Source of the DNA: Gammaproteobacteria bacterium
Lineage (GTDB): Bacteria; Pseudomonadota; Gammaproteobacteria; Steroidobacterales; Rariloculaceae
Length of the DNA: 64,000 nt
Direction: 5' to 3'
Assembly (NCBI GenBank): GCA_036381015.1
Contig: DASVDR010000024.1
Location: forward strand, 1 to 64,000
This document shows, piece by piece, positions 20,048 to 28,199 of the stretch. The position numbers and the translations under genes were made by a program. Numbering within the stretch: position 1 is the first letter of the stretch; the number at the start of each line of letters is the position of its first letter. The notes under the pieces were generated by a model. The model searched no databases. It was given only the letters and a program-made list of their open reading frames with translations, and was not told the DNA's origin.

Positions 20048-21436
20048 TCACGCGCTCGCTTGCCGGACCTCGCGGCTGCGCAGCGCCTGCTGAAGCAACC
20101 GCGGCAAGCCCTGAAAGTTGCCGTTCGACATCAGCACGACCTGGTCGCCGCTCGCGAGATCCTCCAGCAGCCACTCGACCAGCTCCTCGACGTGGAGCGA
20201 CACGGACAGCTTGCTGCCGAGCGTCGCGAGGGTCGTCTCCGGCCGCCAGTCGAGGTCGCCGGAAGCAAGCACGAACACGCGATCCGCGGCGTCGAAGGCT
20301 TTACGCAGCGTATCGCGGTGCACGCCCATGCGCATCGTATTCGACCGCGGCTCGAGCACCGCGACGATACGCCGATCCGGCTGTTGGCTGCGCAGCGCGG
20401 CCAACGTCGAATTGATCGCCGTGGGATGATGCGCGAAATCCTCATAGACCGTGATGCCTTGGAACACGCCGCGCTTCTCGAGGCGCCGCTTCACGCCCTT
20501 GAACTGAGACAGCGCCTCGAGCGCGATGTCGAGGCCGACTCCGGCGTGCACGGCGCAGCTCAAAGCCGCGAGCGCGTTCTCGAGGTTGTGCGTGCCGAGC
20601 AGCGCCCATCCGACCTGCCCGACTTTCTCTCCTCGGCGGAACACGCTGAACCGCGACTTCGCCCCGATCAGGTCGTAGACGGCCGACCACGTCGCCGCTT
20701 CGTCCCTCGCGCTGAAGGTCTCCACCGGCGTCCACACGCCCTTCGACACCAGCGCGTCGACATTCGGATCGTGCCCGCTCAACGTGATCAGCCCTTCGCT
20801 CGGCACGGTGCGGATCAGCTGATGAAATTGCCACAGAATGGCGTCGAGATCCGGATAGATGTCGGCGTGGTCGTATTCGATATTCGTCACGGCCAGAGTC
20901 CGCGGCCGGTAGTGCACGAACTTCGCGCGCTTGTCGAAGAACGCGGTGTCGTACTCGTCGGCCTCGACGACGAAGTACTTCGAGCGCCCGAGCCTTGCCG
21001 AGATCGAGAAATTGTTCGGGATCCCCCCGACGAGGAAGCCGGGGTCGAGGCCCGCGTAGTCGAGAATCCACGCGAGCATGCTCGTGGTCGTCGTCTTCCC
21101 GTGCGTGCCGGCGACGGCGAGCACCCACTTGTCCTTGAGCACGTTGTCCGCGAGCCATTCAGGCCCCGAGTAGTACGGGACGCCGGAGTTCAGCAACGCC
21201 TCGATCGCGGGGTTGCCGCGGCTCAGCACGTTGCCGACGACCACGCAATCCACGTCGTCCTTGAGCTGGCGGCCGTCGTAGCCCTCGGAAAGCCGGATGC
21301 CGAGCTTGCGCAGCTGCGTGCTCATCGGCGGGTAGACGTTCTGGTCGGAACCCGAGACCTGGTGCCCCGCTGCCTTCGCGAGCGCGGCAATGCCACCCAT
21401 GAAGGTGCCGCAGATACCCAGAATGTGGACGCGCAT
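20048..21436 (-). CDS. mpl: UDP-N-acetylmuramate--L-alanyl-gamma-D-glutamyl-meso-diaminopimelate ligase
   Basis: Mpl recycles cell-wall tripeptide by ligating it to UDP-MurNAc in the cytoplasm. The 462-aa Mur ligase has HILGICGTFMGGIAALAK at the N-terminus (Mpl has CGTFMGG where MurC has GIGG), the ATP loop AGTHGKTTTTSM, the metal-binding VVEADEYDTAFFDKRAKF, and the C-terminal EDFAHHPTAI and EPRSNTMRMG. These features separate it from MurC. Its ATG overlaps the stop of the upstream membrane-protein gene (TGATG), suggesting coupled translation. Confidence 0.97.
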   Translation of the reverse strand: MRVHILGICGTFMGGIAALAKAAGHQVSGSDQNVYPPMSTQLRKLGIRLSEGYDGRQLKDDVDCVVVGNVLSRGNPAIEALLNSGVPYYSGPEWLADNVLKDKWVLAVAGTHGKTTTTSMLAWILDYAGLDPGFLVGGIPNNFSISARLGRSKYFVVEADEYDTAFFDKRAKFVHYRPRTLAVTNIEYDHADIYPDLDAILWQFHQLIRTVPSEGLITLSGHDPNVDALVSKGVWTPVETFSARDEAATWSAVYDLIGAKSRFSVFRRGEKVGQVGWALLGTHNLENALAALSCAVHAGVGLDIALEALSQFKGVKRRLEKRGVFQGITVYEDFAHHPTAINSTLAALRSQQPDRRIVAVLEPRSNTMRMGVHRDTLRKAFDAADRVFVLASGDLDWRPETTLATLGSKLSVSLHVEELVEWLLEDLASGDQVVLMSNGNFQGLPRLLQQALRSREVRQASA

Positions 21437-21951
21437 CAGCCGATTGGAGGAAATAGCGTTTCGCGCAGCTGCATCGAAGTCAGCACGTACACTATCACGA
21501 TAGATACTCCGACGATATAAGGCTTCTCGACCGCCTTCGAGAGGATGTAGCCCCCGATGTCGACGTGCCAGATCAGGAGCAGCAGGAACAGCAAGCGCGG
21601 GGTCGTGAGCTGATCCGGGGGCGCCTGTAGGGATTCATCCCAAAAAATCAGGGGCAACGCGACCGTGTTGAGGAACGCGTCGGTCCCGACGAAGGCGGTC
21701 GCGGTCTGGAGGAAACGTCTGGGCCTGCGAAACAGCTTGAGCACGGCCCATATCGCAACGAGATAGACCGCCGTGTCGAACAGCAGCAGCGAAACGGCTC
21801 GCGACAGGGTGGAGCCGAATTGGAGCGCGGCCAGGCCGATCACGAGATACACCGCGAGCACGAGGCCGAGCAGAAACTCCGAGGCCGGCAAATGCTGCGG
21901 GCCGCGGCGGTGCAGCGCGATGTCGACGAAAGCGAGACAAAGAGGCCACAC
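21436..21951 (-). CDS. Uncharacterised small integral membrane protein
   Basis: This 171-aa protein is not recognised as a family of known function. It has a short N-terminal cytoplasmic-looking segment DIALHRRGPQHLPAS, then about five hydrophobic helices (FLLGLVLAVYLVIGLAALQF; LLLFDTAVYLVAIWAVLKLF; FLNTVALPLIFW; LLFLLLLIWHVDIGGYIL; YIVGVSIVIVYVLTSMQL). The layout is Yip1-like, but that is only a resemblance. The start is GTG at 21951; an in-frame TGA lies five codons upstream, so no longer form is possible. The stop overlaps the mpl ATG, so a role linked to wall recycling or simple operon partnership can be proposed. Confidence 0.75.
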   Translation of the reverse strand: MWPLCLAFVDIALHRRGPQHLPASEFLLGLVLAVYLVIGLAALQFGSTLSRAVSLLLFDTAVYLVAIWAVLKLFRRPRRFLQTATAFVGTDAFLNTVALPLIFWDESLQAPPDQLTTPRLLFLLLLIWHVDIGGYILSKAVEKPYIVGVSIVIVYVLTSMQLRETLFPPIG

Positions 21952-22171
21952 GGCGCGAGTCGTTCAAGCCGCGCGGCGGACGGGGCCAAGCTCGAGGTCG
22001 CCGGCGCCCGCGGGTCCCTGCCGCGCCGGTCGGTCCGCAGTGCGCGGGCGTCCGACGGGCGGTGGCGGCGCGGCGAAATGACTTGCGGGGCAGGCCACGA
22101 GTGTCTTCGACGAGAAGGGGCCGCGATAATAACCCAGGCTTCGGAAGCGGGAAAATGAGCGAGAACACTGC

Positions 22172-23263
22172 GTGCGGACGGAAACGCTGATCGGCGGCGA
22201 CGCCGAGCTCGACGAGCTCTGCGGCGCCGTTGCAAGCGCGGACATCGTGGCGATCGACACCGAGTTCGTTCGTGAGCGCACGTATTATCCCCAGCTGTGC
22301 CTCGTGCAGGTCGCGACGGAAAGCCTCGTCGCGTGCGTCGATTGCCTCGCCGACATCGAGCTCTCTCGGCTCTTCGAAGCCCTCGCCCGGCCCGACCTCG
22401 TCTGGGCGCTGCACAGCGGCCGGCAGGACCTCGAGGTGATCCGCCAGCGGGCCGGTATCCTCCCCCGCCGATTGATCGACACACAGATCGCCGCCGCATT
22501 GGCCGGCCACGGCGCTCAGACCGGGCTGCAGGAGATGCTCGCCGCCGTGCTCGGCGTCGACATCGGCAAAGGCTACACCCGGACGGATTGGAGCGCGCGG
22601 CCCCTGCCGGAGGGGGCGATCCGCTACGCGTTCGACGACGTGCGCTACCTTTTGCCGCTCCTGCGGCGGCTCGAGGCGCAGCTCGCCGCGCTCGGACGCG
22701 TCGAGTGGGCCGCCGAGGACAGCGCGCGCCTCCTGGCCGAGGCGGCGCGGGACGATCTGCTGCCGATCTGGGCAAGGTTGAAGGGCGTGCACAATCTGGC
22801 GGAGGACCAACGGGCCGCCGCGCTCGTGCTCGTGAAATGGCGCGAGCGGGCGGCGCAGCGGCTCGACCGGCCCCGGCGCTGGATCATGAGCGACGAGCTC
22901 CTCGCACGGATCGCTCAGGCGCGCCCCCGCACCCGCACGCAGCTCGCCGCGATCCCGGACATGCCTCGGCGGCTCGCGCAGCGCTCCGGGGACGAGATCC
23001 TCGCGGCGCTCGCCGCGCGCGATTCGGCCGACGTCGCCGAGGAGCTGCGGCGCCTCGCGCCGACGGAGCGGCCCGACAGGGAAGCGTTGAAGGCGCTACA
23101 GGCGCGCGTGAAGGAGCGCGCGCTCGAGCTCGGCATCCTCCCGGAGGTGCTCGCGTCGCGCCGCGAGCTCGCCGCCTGGCTCGGCGGCGCCCCGCCCGCG
23201 CCGCTCGTCTCCGGATGGCGTGCGGCCGTGCTCGAGCCGGTTCTCGGGCCCGCTACGAAGTAG
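22172..23263 (+). CDS. rnd: Ribonuclease D
   Basis: RNase D is a 3'-5' exonuclease that trims tRNA and other small RNA 3' ends. The DEDDy catalytic residues are visible: IDTEFVRERTYYP (Exo I), LHSGRQDLEVI (Exo II) and IRYAFDDVRYLLPL (Exo III, with Tyr). A central HRDC domain follows (ALVLVKWRERAAQRLDRPRRWI) and a weak second repeat fills the C-terminus, for 363 aa in total. The start is GTG at 22172. It is transcribed away from mpl's operon and converges on adk with a 20-bp gap. Confidence 0.95.
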   Translation: MRTETLIGGDAELDELCGAVASADIVAIDTEFVRERTYYPQLCLVQVATESLVACVDCLADIELSRLFEALARPDLVWALHSGRQDLEVIRQRAGILPRRLIDTQIAAALAGHGAQTGLQEMLAAVLGVDIGKGYTRTDWSARPLPEGAIRYAFDDVRYLLPLLRRLEAQLAALGRVEWAAEDSARLLAEAARDDLLPIWARLKGVHNLAEDQRAAALVLVKWRERAAQRLDRPRRWIMSDELLARIAQARPRTRTQLAAIPDMPRRLAQRSGDEILAALAARDSADVAEELRRLAPTERPDREALKALQARVKERALELGILPEVLASRRELAAWLGGAPPAPLVSGWRAAVLEPVLGPATK

Positions 23264-23283
23264 CCCGGCGCGCCCTAAAAGGC

Positions 23284-23931
23284 TCAGCTCAGCCCGATCG
23301 CCGCACGCAGCCGCGCGTACACGTCGTCGACCGGGCCTTCCGCGTCGACGCGCTTCAGCAGCCCGCGCTCCGCGTAGTAGTCGACGAGGGGCGCGGTCTG
23401 CTCGCGGTAGACCTCGAGGCGGTTGCGGATCGTCTCCTCGTTGTCGTCGTCGCGGCGGAGCAGCTCGCCGCCGGCGGCGAGGCACGCGTCGATCTCCTCC
23501 CGCGGCGAGAAGTAAACGTTCAGCAGGCGGCCCGTCTTCGAGCACGTGCGCCGCCCCGTCAACCGTTTCATCAGGACATCGAAGTCGACATCCATCAGGA
23601 CTGCCGCGTCGAGCCCGAGGCCGCGCTTGCCGAGCACGTTCTCGAGGTCCTCGGCTTGGCTGCGGTTACGGGGATAGCCGTCAAGGACGAAGCCGTTCTC
23701 GGCGTCCGGGCGGGCGATGCGCTCCTCGATCATCCCGAGCACGATGTCGTCGGATACGAGCTCGCCGGCGTCCATCGCCGCCTTGGCCCGCCGCCCGAGC
23801 TCGGTGCCTTTCGCCACGGCGTCGCGCAGCAGGTCGCCCGTCGAGATTTGCGGCAGAGCGTGCTCCGCCTCGAGGCGCTTCGCCTGCGTGCCCTTCCCCG
23901 ATCCCGGAGCACCAAGCAAGACGATACGCAT
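23284..23931 (-). CDS. adk: Adenylate kinase
   Basis: Adk balances ATP, ADP and AMP. The 215-aa long-form enzyme has P-loop GAPGSGKGTQAKRL, AMP-binding ISTGDLLRDAV and LDGYPRN, and the LID region from ~residue 125. The LID is not the common bacterial type: it reads GRRTCSKTGRLLNVYFSP and later EIDACLAAGGELLRRDDDN, with two Cys but not the four of zinc-binding LIDs. The gene is divergent from pfp across a 210-bp gap, so AMP/ADP balance and pyrophosphate-based glycolysis share a neighbourhood. The call is secure. Confidence 0.97.
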   Translation of the reverse strand: MRIVLLGAPGSGKGTQAKRLEAEHALPQISTGDLLRDAVAKGTELGRRAKAAMDAGELVSDDIVLGMIEERIARPDAENGFVLDGYPRNRSQAEDLENVLGKRGLGLDAAVLMDVDFDVLMKRLTGRRTCSKTGRLLNVYFSPREEIDACLAAGGELLRRDDDNEETIRNRLEVYREQTAPLVDYYAERGLLKRVDAEGPVDDVYARLRAAIGLS

Positions 23932-24141
23932 TTCGAAACCTCCGGGGAGTGCTCGTTCGAGCCCAACAAGCTAGCGGCCGTGGGTGGGTTCGTCAAACGA
24001 CGGCGCGCGTTTGTTATTCTGGGCGCGGCAAGAAAAAGCCCGGGCGGAACGGGGCGTCTTCGTTCTCGCGGGCGCTCTACCCGTGCCGCTGCCCGGCCGG
24101 GAAAGGGCTCCGATCCGTTTTCCTTTCTCACGGAGGACCAC

Positions 24142-25404
24142 GTGAAGCGGAACGCGTTCTATGCGCAGTCGGGCGGCGTGACCGCCGTCATCAACGCGAG
24201 CGCTTGCGGCGTCATCGAGACCGCGCGCCGGCATCGCGACCGAATCGGCAAGGTCTATGCCGGCCGCCACGGCATCATCGGCGCGCTCACCGAGGACTTG
24301 ATCGATACGAGCGCCGAAAGCGCGCGCACGATCGCGGCGCTGAGGCACACGCCGGGCGGCGCGTTCGGATCGGCGCGCTACAAGCTGAAAGGGCTCGACG
24401 AGAACCGCGCCGAGTACGAGCGGCTGATCGAAGTGTTCAAGGCGCACGACATCGGCTACTTCTTCTACAACGGCGGCGGCGATTCGATGGACACGGCGCA
24501 CAAGGTCTCGCAGATCGGCAAGCGCCTGAAGTACCCGATCACGTGCATCGGCATCCCGAAGACCGTCGACAACGACCTGCCGTTCACCGACACGTGCCCC
24601 GGGTTCGGCTCCGTGGCGAAATACGTCGCCGTATCCACGCGCGAGGCCGCGCTCGACGTCGCGTCGATGTCGAGAACCTCGACCAAGGTCTTCATCCTCG
24701 AGGTCATGGGCCGGCACGCCGGATGGATCGCCGCGGCCGCGGGCCTCGCCGGAGAAGGCGAAGGGGATGCGCCGCACGTCATCGTCTTCCCCGAGGTGCC
24801 GTTCGACAAGCAGGCGTTTCTCGACCGCGTGGTCGACAGCGTGCGCCGATACGATTACTGCGTGGCCGTCGTCTCGGAAGGCGCCCGCTACGCCGACGGC
24901 CGGTTCCTCGCTGAGGCCGGGACGCGCGACGCATTCGGCCACGCGCAGCTCGGCGGGGTCGCAGCCACCGTCGCGGACATGGTCCGCAGCGAGCTCGGCC
25001 TGAAGTACCACTACGCGATCGCCGACTATCTGCAGCGCTCGGCGCGTCACATCGCCTCGCGCGTCGACGTCGAGCAGGCCTACGCGGTCGGCAAGGCCGC
25101 GGTCGAGCTCGCGCTCGACGGCGAAAACGCCGTGATGCCGATAATCGAGCGCAAGTCCGACCGTCCGTACCGCTGGAGCATCGGCCGGGTGGCGCTCGGC
25201 CGGGTCGCGAACCGCGAGAGGAAGATGCCGAGCCGCTTCATCGGCAAGGACGGCTTCTCGATCACGCCTGCTTGCCGCCGCTATCTCGAGCCGCTGATTC
25301 AGGGAGAAGACTATCCGCCGTACCGGCGCGGGCTTCCCGATTACGCCACCCTGCGCAACCGCGCCGTGGATCGGAAGGTCGGCCGCGAGTTTGTGCTAAA
25401 GTAA
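24142..25404 (+). CDS. pfp: Pyrophosphate--fructose 6-phosphate 1-phosphotransferase
   Basis: This enzyme reversibly phosphorylates fructose-6-phosphate with pyrophosphate instead of ATP. The 420-aa protein carries GGGDSMDT (residues 111-118), where an Asp replaces the Gly of ATP-dependent enzymes and blocks ATP binding, and PKTVDND (139-145), whose Lys is diagnostic of PPi users; the catalytic Asp lies in TVDND. MGRHAGWIA is also family-typical. The start is GTG at 24142, with a strong GGAGG ribosome binding site at 24132-24136; a very long open frame upstream is rnd shadow. A proton-pumping pyrophosphatase follows, so both enzymes draw on or fill the same PPi pool. Confidence 0.95.
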   Translation: MKRNAFYAQSGGVTAVINASACGVIETARRHRDRIGKVYAGRHGIIGALTEDLIDTSAESARTIAALRHTPGGAFGSARYKLKGLDENRAEYERLIEVFKAHDIGYFFYNGGGDSMDTAHKVSQIGKRLKYPITCIGIPKTVDNDLPFTDTCPGFGSVAKYVAVSTREAALDVASMSRTSTKVFILEVMGRHAGWIAAAAGLAGEGEGDAPHVIVFPEVPFDKQAFLDRVVDSVRRYDYCVAVVSEGARYADGRFLAEAGTRDAFGHAQLGGVAATVADMVRSELGLKYHYAIADYLQRSARHIASRVDVEQAYAVGKAAVELALDGENAVMPIIERKSDRPYRWSIGRVALGRVANRERKMPSRFIGKDGFSITPACRRYLEPLIQGEDYPPYRRGLPDYATLRNRAVDRKVGREFVLK

Positions 25405-25584
25405 CGGACTTTTCGCGCCCCGGGCGCCGTCCGCGGCCTCCGAGCGGCACGCGGAAAACGAATAAAGAGCGCATACCCGCCGCCTCGATTCTCCGCGGTC
25501 GAGGAACGGTTCCAGCAGGTCGAGTCCGGGCTCGGAGCGCCATGCCCCGCGGCACGGGACGGCCGGCTTTTCGGGAGGAACGGA

Positions 25585-27600
25585 ATGAATCCGAATCTGG
25601 CTTTAGGGCTCTCGTTGGGAGCGGCGGTCCTCGCCGTGCTGTATGGCCTGTACACGGCGAGGTGGGTGCTCGCCCAGTCGGCCGGCACGGCGCGCATGCA
25701 GGAGATCGCGGCGGGAATTCAGGAAGGCGCGCGCGCCTACATGAACCGCCAGTATTCCACGATCGCGATCGTCGGCGTCGTGCTCTTCCTCGTGCTCGGC
25801 ATCGCGCTTGCGTGGGCCACGGCCTTCGGCTTTCTGATCGGCGCGGTCTTCTCCGGGCTCGCCGGATACATCGGCATGTTCGTCTCGGTCAGGGCCAACG
25901 TGCGCACGGCGCAGGCGGCCACGGTAGGCGTGAACCCCGCCCTCAAGATCGCGTTCCGAGGCGGTGCGATCACCGGCCTTCTCGTGGTCGGGCTCGGCCT
26001 GCTCGGCGTCGCCGGCTACTTCGCGATCCTGCGCGGCTTCGGGATGGAGCAGAACGATATCCTGCACGCCCTCGTCGGCCTCGCGTTCGGCGGCTCGCTG
26101 ATCTCGATCTTCGCCCGTCTCGGCGGCGGCATCTTCACGAAGGGCGCCGACGTCGGCGCGGACCTCGTCGGCAAGGTCGAGGCGGGCATCCCGGAGGACG
26201 ATCCCCGCAACCCGGCCGTGATCGCGGACAACGTCGGCGATAACGTCGGCGACTGCGCCGGCATGGCCGCCGACCTCTTCGAGACCTACGCAGTCACCGT
26301 GATCGCGACGATGCTGCTCGGCGGGCTTACCGCGGCGCAGCTCGGCGCGAACGCCGTGCTCTATCCGGTCGTGCTCGGGGGCGTGTCGATCATCGCGTCG
26401 ATCATCGGCACGTTCTTCGTCAGCACGAACAGCGGCAAGGTCATGGGCGCGCTCTACAAGGGCGTGATCGTCTCCGGCGTGATCGCGGCGGTCGTGTTCT
26501 ATCCGATCACGGCGGCGATGATGGGCGACGACGCCACGAACCTTTATTTCGCGGCGCTGATCGGCCTCGTGCTGACCGCGGCGATGGTCGTGATCACGGA
26601 GTACTACACCGGCACGAACTACAAGCCGGTGAAGACCGTCGCGGCCGCGTCGACGACCGGGCACGCGACCAACATCATCGCCGGCCTCGGCGTGTCGATG
26701 AAGGCGACGGCGCTGCCCGTGATCGCGGTGTGCCTTTCGATCTGGGCCTCGTACTCGCTCGGAGGTCTCTACGGCATCGCGATCGCCGCAACGACAATGC
26801 TGTCGATGACGGGCATGATCGTCGCGCTCGACGCCTTCGGCCCGATCACCGACAACGCGGGCGGCATCGCCGAGATGTCGGAGCTGCCCGGCGAGGTACG
26901 CAACGTCACCGACACGCTCGATGCCGTGGGCAACACGACGAAGGCTGTGACGAAAGGCTATGCGATCGGTTCGGCCGGCCTCGCCGCGCTCGTGCTCTTC
27001 GCCGACTACACGAACACCCTCGCGAACGAAGGGCTCGAGGATCTCTCGTTCGACCTCTCCGATCATCGCGTGATCATCGGTCTGTTCATCGGCGGCCTCG
27101 TGCCCTATCTCTTCGGCTCGCTCGCGATGGAGGCCGTCGGGCGCGCGGCAGGCTCCGTCGTGAACGAGGTGCGACGCCAGTTCCGCGAGATCGCGGGCAT
27201 CATGGAAGGGAAGACGAAGCCCGACTACTCGAAGGCCGTCGGCATGCTGACGAAAGCGGCGATCAAGGAAATGATCGTGCCGTCGCTGCTGCCGCTGCTC
27301 GTGCCGATCATTGTCGGCGTGCTGCTCGGCCCGGAGGCGCTCGGCGGCGTGCTGCTCGGCACGATCGTCACGGGGCTTTTCGTCGCGATCTCGATGACGA
27401 CCGGCGGCGGCGCGTGGGACAACGCGAAGAAGTACATCGAGGACGGCAACCTCGGCGGCAAGGGCTCCGAGGCGCACAAGGCGGCGGTCACCGGCGACAC
27501 GGTCGGCGACCCGTACAAGGATACGGCCGGCCCGGCGATCAACCCGCTGATCAAGATCATCAACATCGTCGCGCTGCTCGTCGTGCCGCTGATCGCCTGA
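25585..27600 (+). CDS. hppA: Membrane-bound proton-translocating pyrophosphatase, K+-independent type
   Basis: HppA couples PPi hydrolysis to proton pumping across the inner membrane; it can also run backwards to make PPi. The 671-aa protein has ~16 membrane helices, substrate-binding [15 protein letters not shown] and [18 protein letters not shown], and a third conserved acidic segment [19 protein letters not shown] near the C-terminus. The motif [18 protein letters not shown] carries Lys where K+-stimulated enzymes have Ala, pointing to the K+-independent class. An ATG with GGGAGG ribosome binding site lies at 25585. It follows pfp by 180 bp in the same direction. Confidence 0.96.
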   Translation: MNPNLALGLSLGAAVLAVLYGLYTARWVLAQSAGTARMQEIAAGIQEGARAYMNRQYSTIAIVGVVLFLVLGIALAWATAFGFLIGAVFSGLAGYIGMFVSVRANVRTAQAATVGVNPALKIAFRGGAITGLLVVGLGLLGVAGYFAILRGFGMEQNDILHALVGLAFGGSLISIFARLGGGIFTKGADVGADLVGKVEAGIPEDDPRNPAVIADNVGDNVGDCAGMAADLFETYAVTVIATMLLGGLTAAQLGANAVLYPVVLGGVSIIASIIGTFFVSTNSGKVMGALYKGVIVSGVIAAVVFYPITAAMMGDDATNLYFAALIGLVLTAAMVVITEYYTGTNYKPVKTVAAASTTGHATNIIAGLGVSMKATALPVIAVCLSIWASYSLGGLYGIAIAATTMLSMTGMIVALDAFGPITDNAGGIAEMSELPGEVRNVTDTLDAVGNTTKAVTKGYAIGSAGLAALVLFADYTNTLANEGLEDLSFDLSDHRVIIGLFIGGLVPYLFGSLAMEAVGRAAGSVVNEVRRQFREIAGIMEGKTKPDYSKAVGMLTKAAIKEMIVPSLLPLLVPIIVGVLLGPEALGGVLLGTIVTGLFVAISMTTGGGAWDNAKKYIEDGNLGGKGSEAHKAAVTGDTVGDPYKDTAGPAINPLIKIINIVALLVVPLIA

Positions 27601-27644
27601 CCGATCGTCTCTCGTCGCATTGCCGCCGCGGCGGCGCGGCTCAT

Positions 27645-27715
27645 GTGGTCGCACGGGCGTGCGGTCGTACGTGGTCGCGCGCGCGTGGGGGCGTGAATCA
27701 AACGTGGTCGCACGG
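27645..27715 (+). repeat. Three imperfect direct repeats of GTGGTCGCRCGSGCGTG
   Basis: Units beginning GTGGTCGC occur at 27645, 27671 and 27704 (spacing 26 and 33 bp), each followed by CRCGSGCGTG. The last unit runs straight into the left arm of palindrome copy A. They lie just after hppA in a 599-bp gap without genes. Short open frames across them are Arg/His-rich translations of the repeat and are not believed. Confidence 0.6.
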
Positions 27716-27827
27716 GCGTGGGGCGATGCGGGACTTTCCGAGACACGCGGGAAGAGCGTCCCTGCCGCTCGTCTGCGGCCCTCCCTGGCCGCAGACGGTC
27801 TCGGAAAGCTCCCCATCGCCCCACGCC
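27716..27827 (+). repeat. Long palindromic element, copy A
   Basis: Outer arms of about 29 bp (27716-27744 and 27797-27827) pair with few mismatches. They enclose a 26-nt asymmetric segment (27745-27770) and an inner hairpin with 10-bp stem GTCTGCGGCC/GGCCGCAGAC and 6-nt loop (27771-27796). Copies B, C and D share the inner hairpin almost exactly but differ in the outer arms, always with matching changes in both arms. A and C have one orientation; B and D the other. Confidence 0.85.
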
Positions 27828-27986
27828 CCCGGATACGTCATCGCGGCATTGGGGCCCGCATGCGCTAAGCAGATAGGCTTGCCCGGACGTCGCCGATCCG
27901 GAGACGGCGCTGCGCACCCTCCACGTTCACCGACGCGGAAGCGTCGAACGGAGAGGTCTTCGAGCGGAACGTTGCGGAGACGTCTC

Positions 27987-28105
27987 GGGAACGCGGCGTA
28001 AGGGTCGCCTTTCAGCGGCCGTCTGCGGCCAGGGACGGCCGCAGACGAGCCGCAGGGACGCATTTCCGGCGTGCCGCTGAAAGGCGACCCTTACGTCGCG
28101 TTCCC
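27987..28105 (-). repeat. Long palindromic element, copy B (opposite orientation)
   Basis: Outer arms of 33 bp (27987-28019 and 28073-28105) differ at one position only. The inner hairpin lies at 28021-28046 with loop AGGGAC, followed by the asymmetric segment 28047-28072, which is the reverse complement of that in copy A with a few changes. It sits 159 bp after copy A and 95 bp before the GGDEF-EAL stop codon, so it could also act as a terminator structure for that gene. Confidence 0.85.
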
Positions 28106-28173
28106 CGCGCCACCCCCGTGAGCCGGTCTTCGCGTTCTCCGCGCCACCCCGTGAGCCGGTCTTCGCGTCTTCG
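28106..28173 (-). repeat. Two 34-bp direct repeats
   Basis: The units at 28106-28139 and 28140-28173 share CGCGCCACCCC and GTGAGCCGGTCTTCGCG with one insertion and few substitutions. They lie between palindrome copy B and the 3' end of the GGDEF-EAL gene, and are not part of any credible reading frame. Confidence 0.6.
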
Positions 28174-28199
28174 GGAACGCCCCGGGCAACGGCCGGGAG

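Noticed and set aside
25603-27816. 737-codon minus-strand frame across hppA
   Set aside because: His/Arg/Asp-rich antisense of the pyrophosphatase; no motif or plausible start.
27620-27868. 82-codon frame in the hppA-GGDEF gap
   Set aside because: It only translates direct repeats and a palindrome arm.
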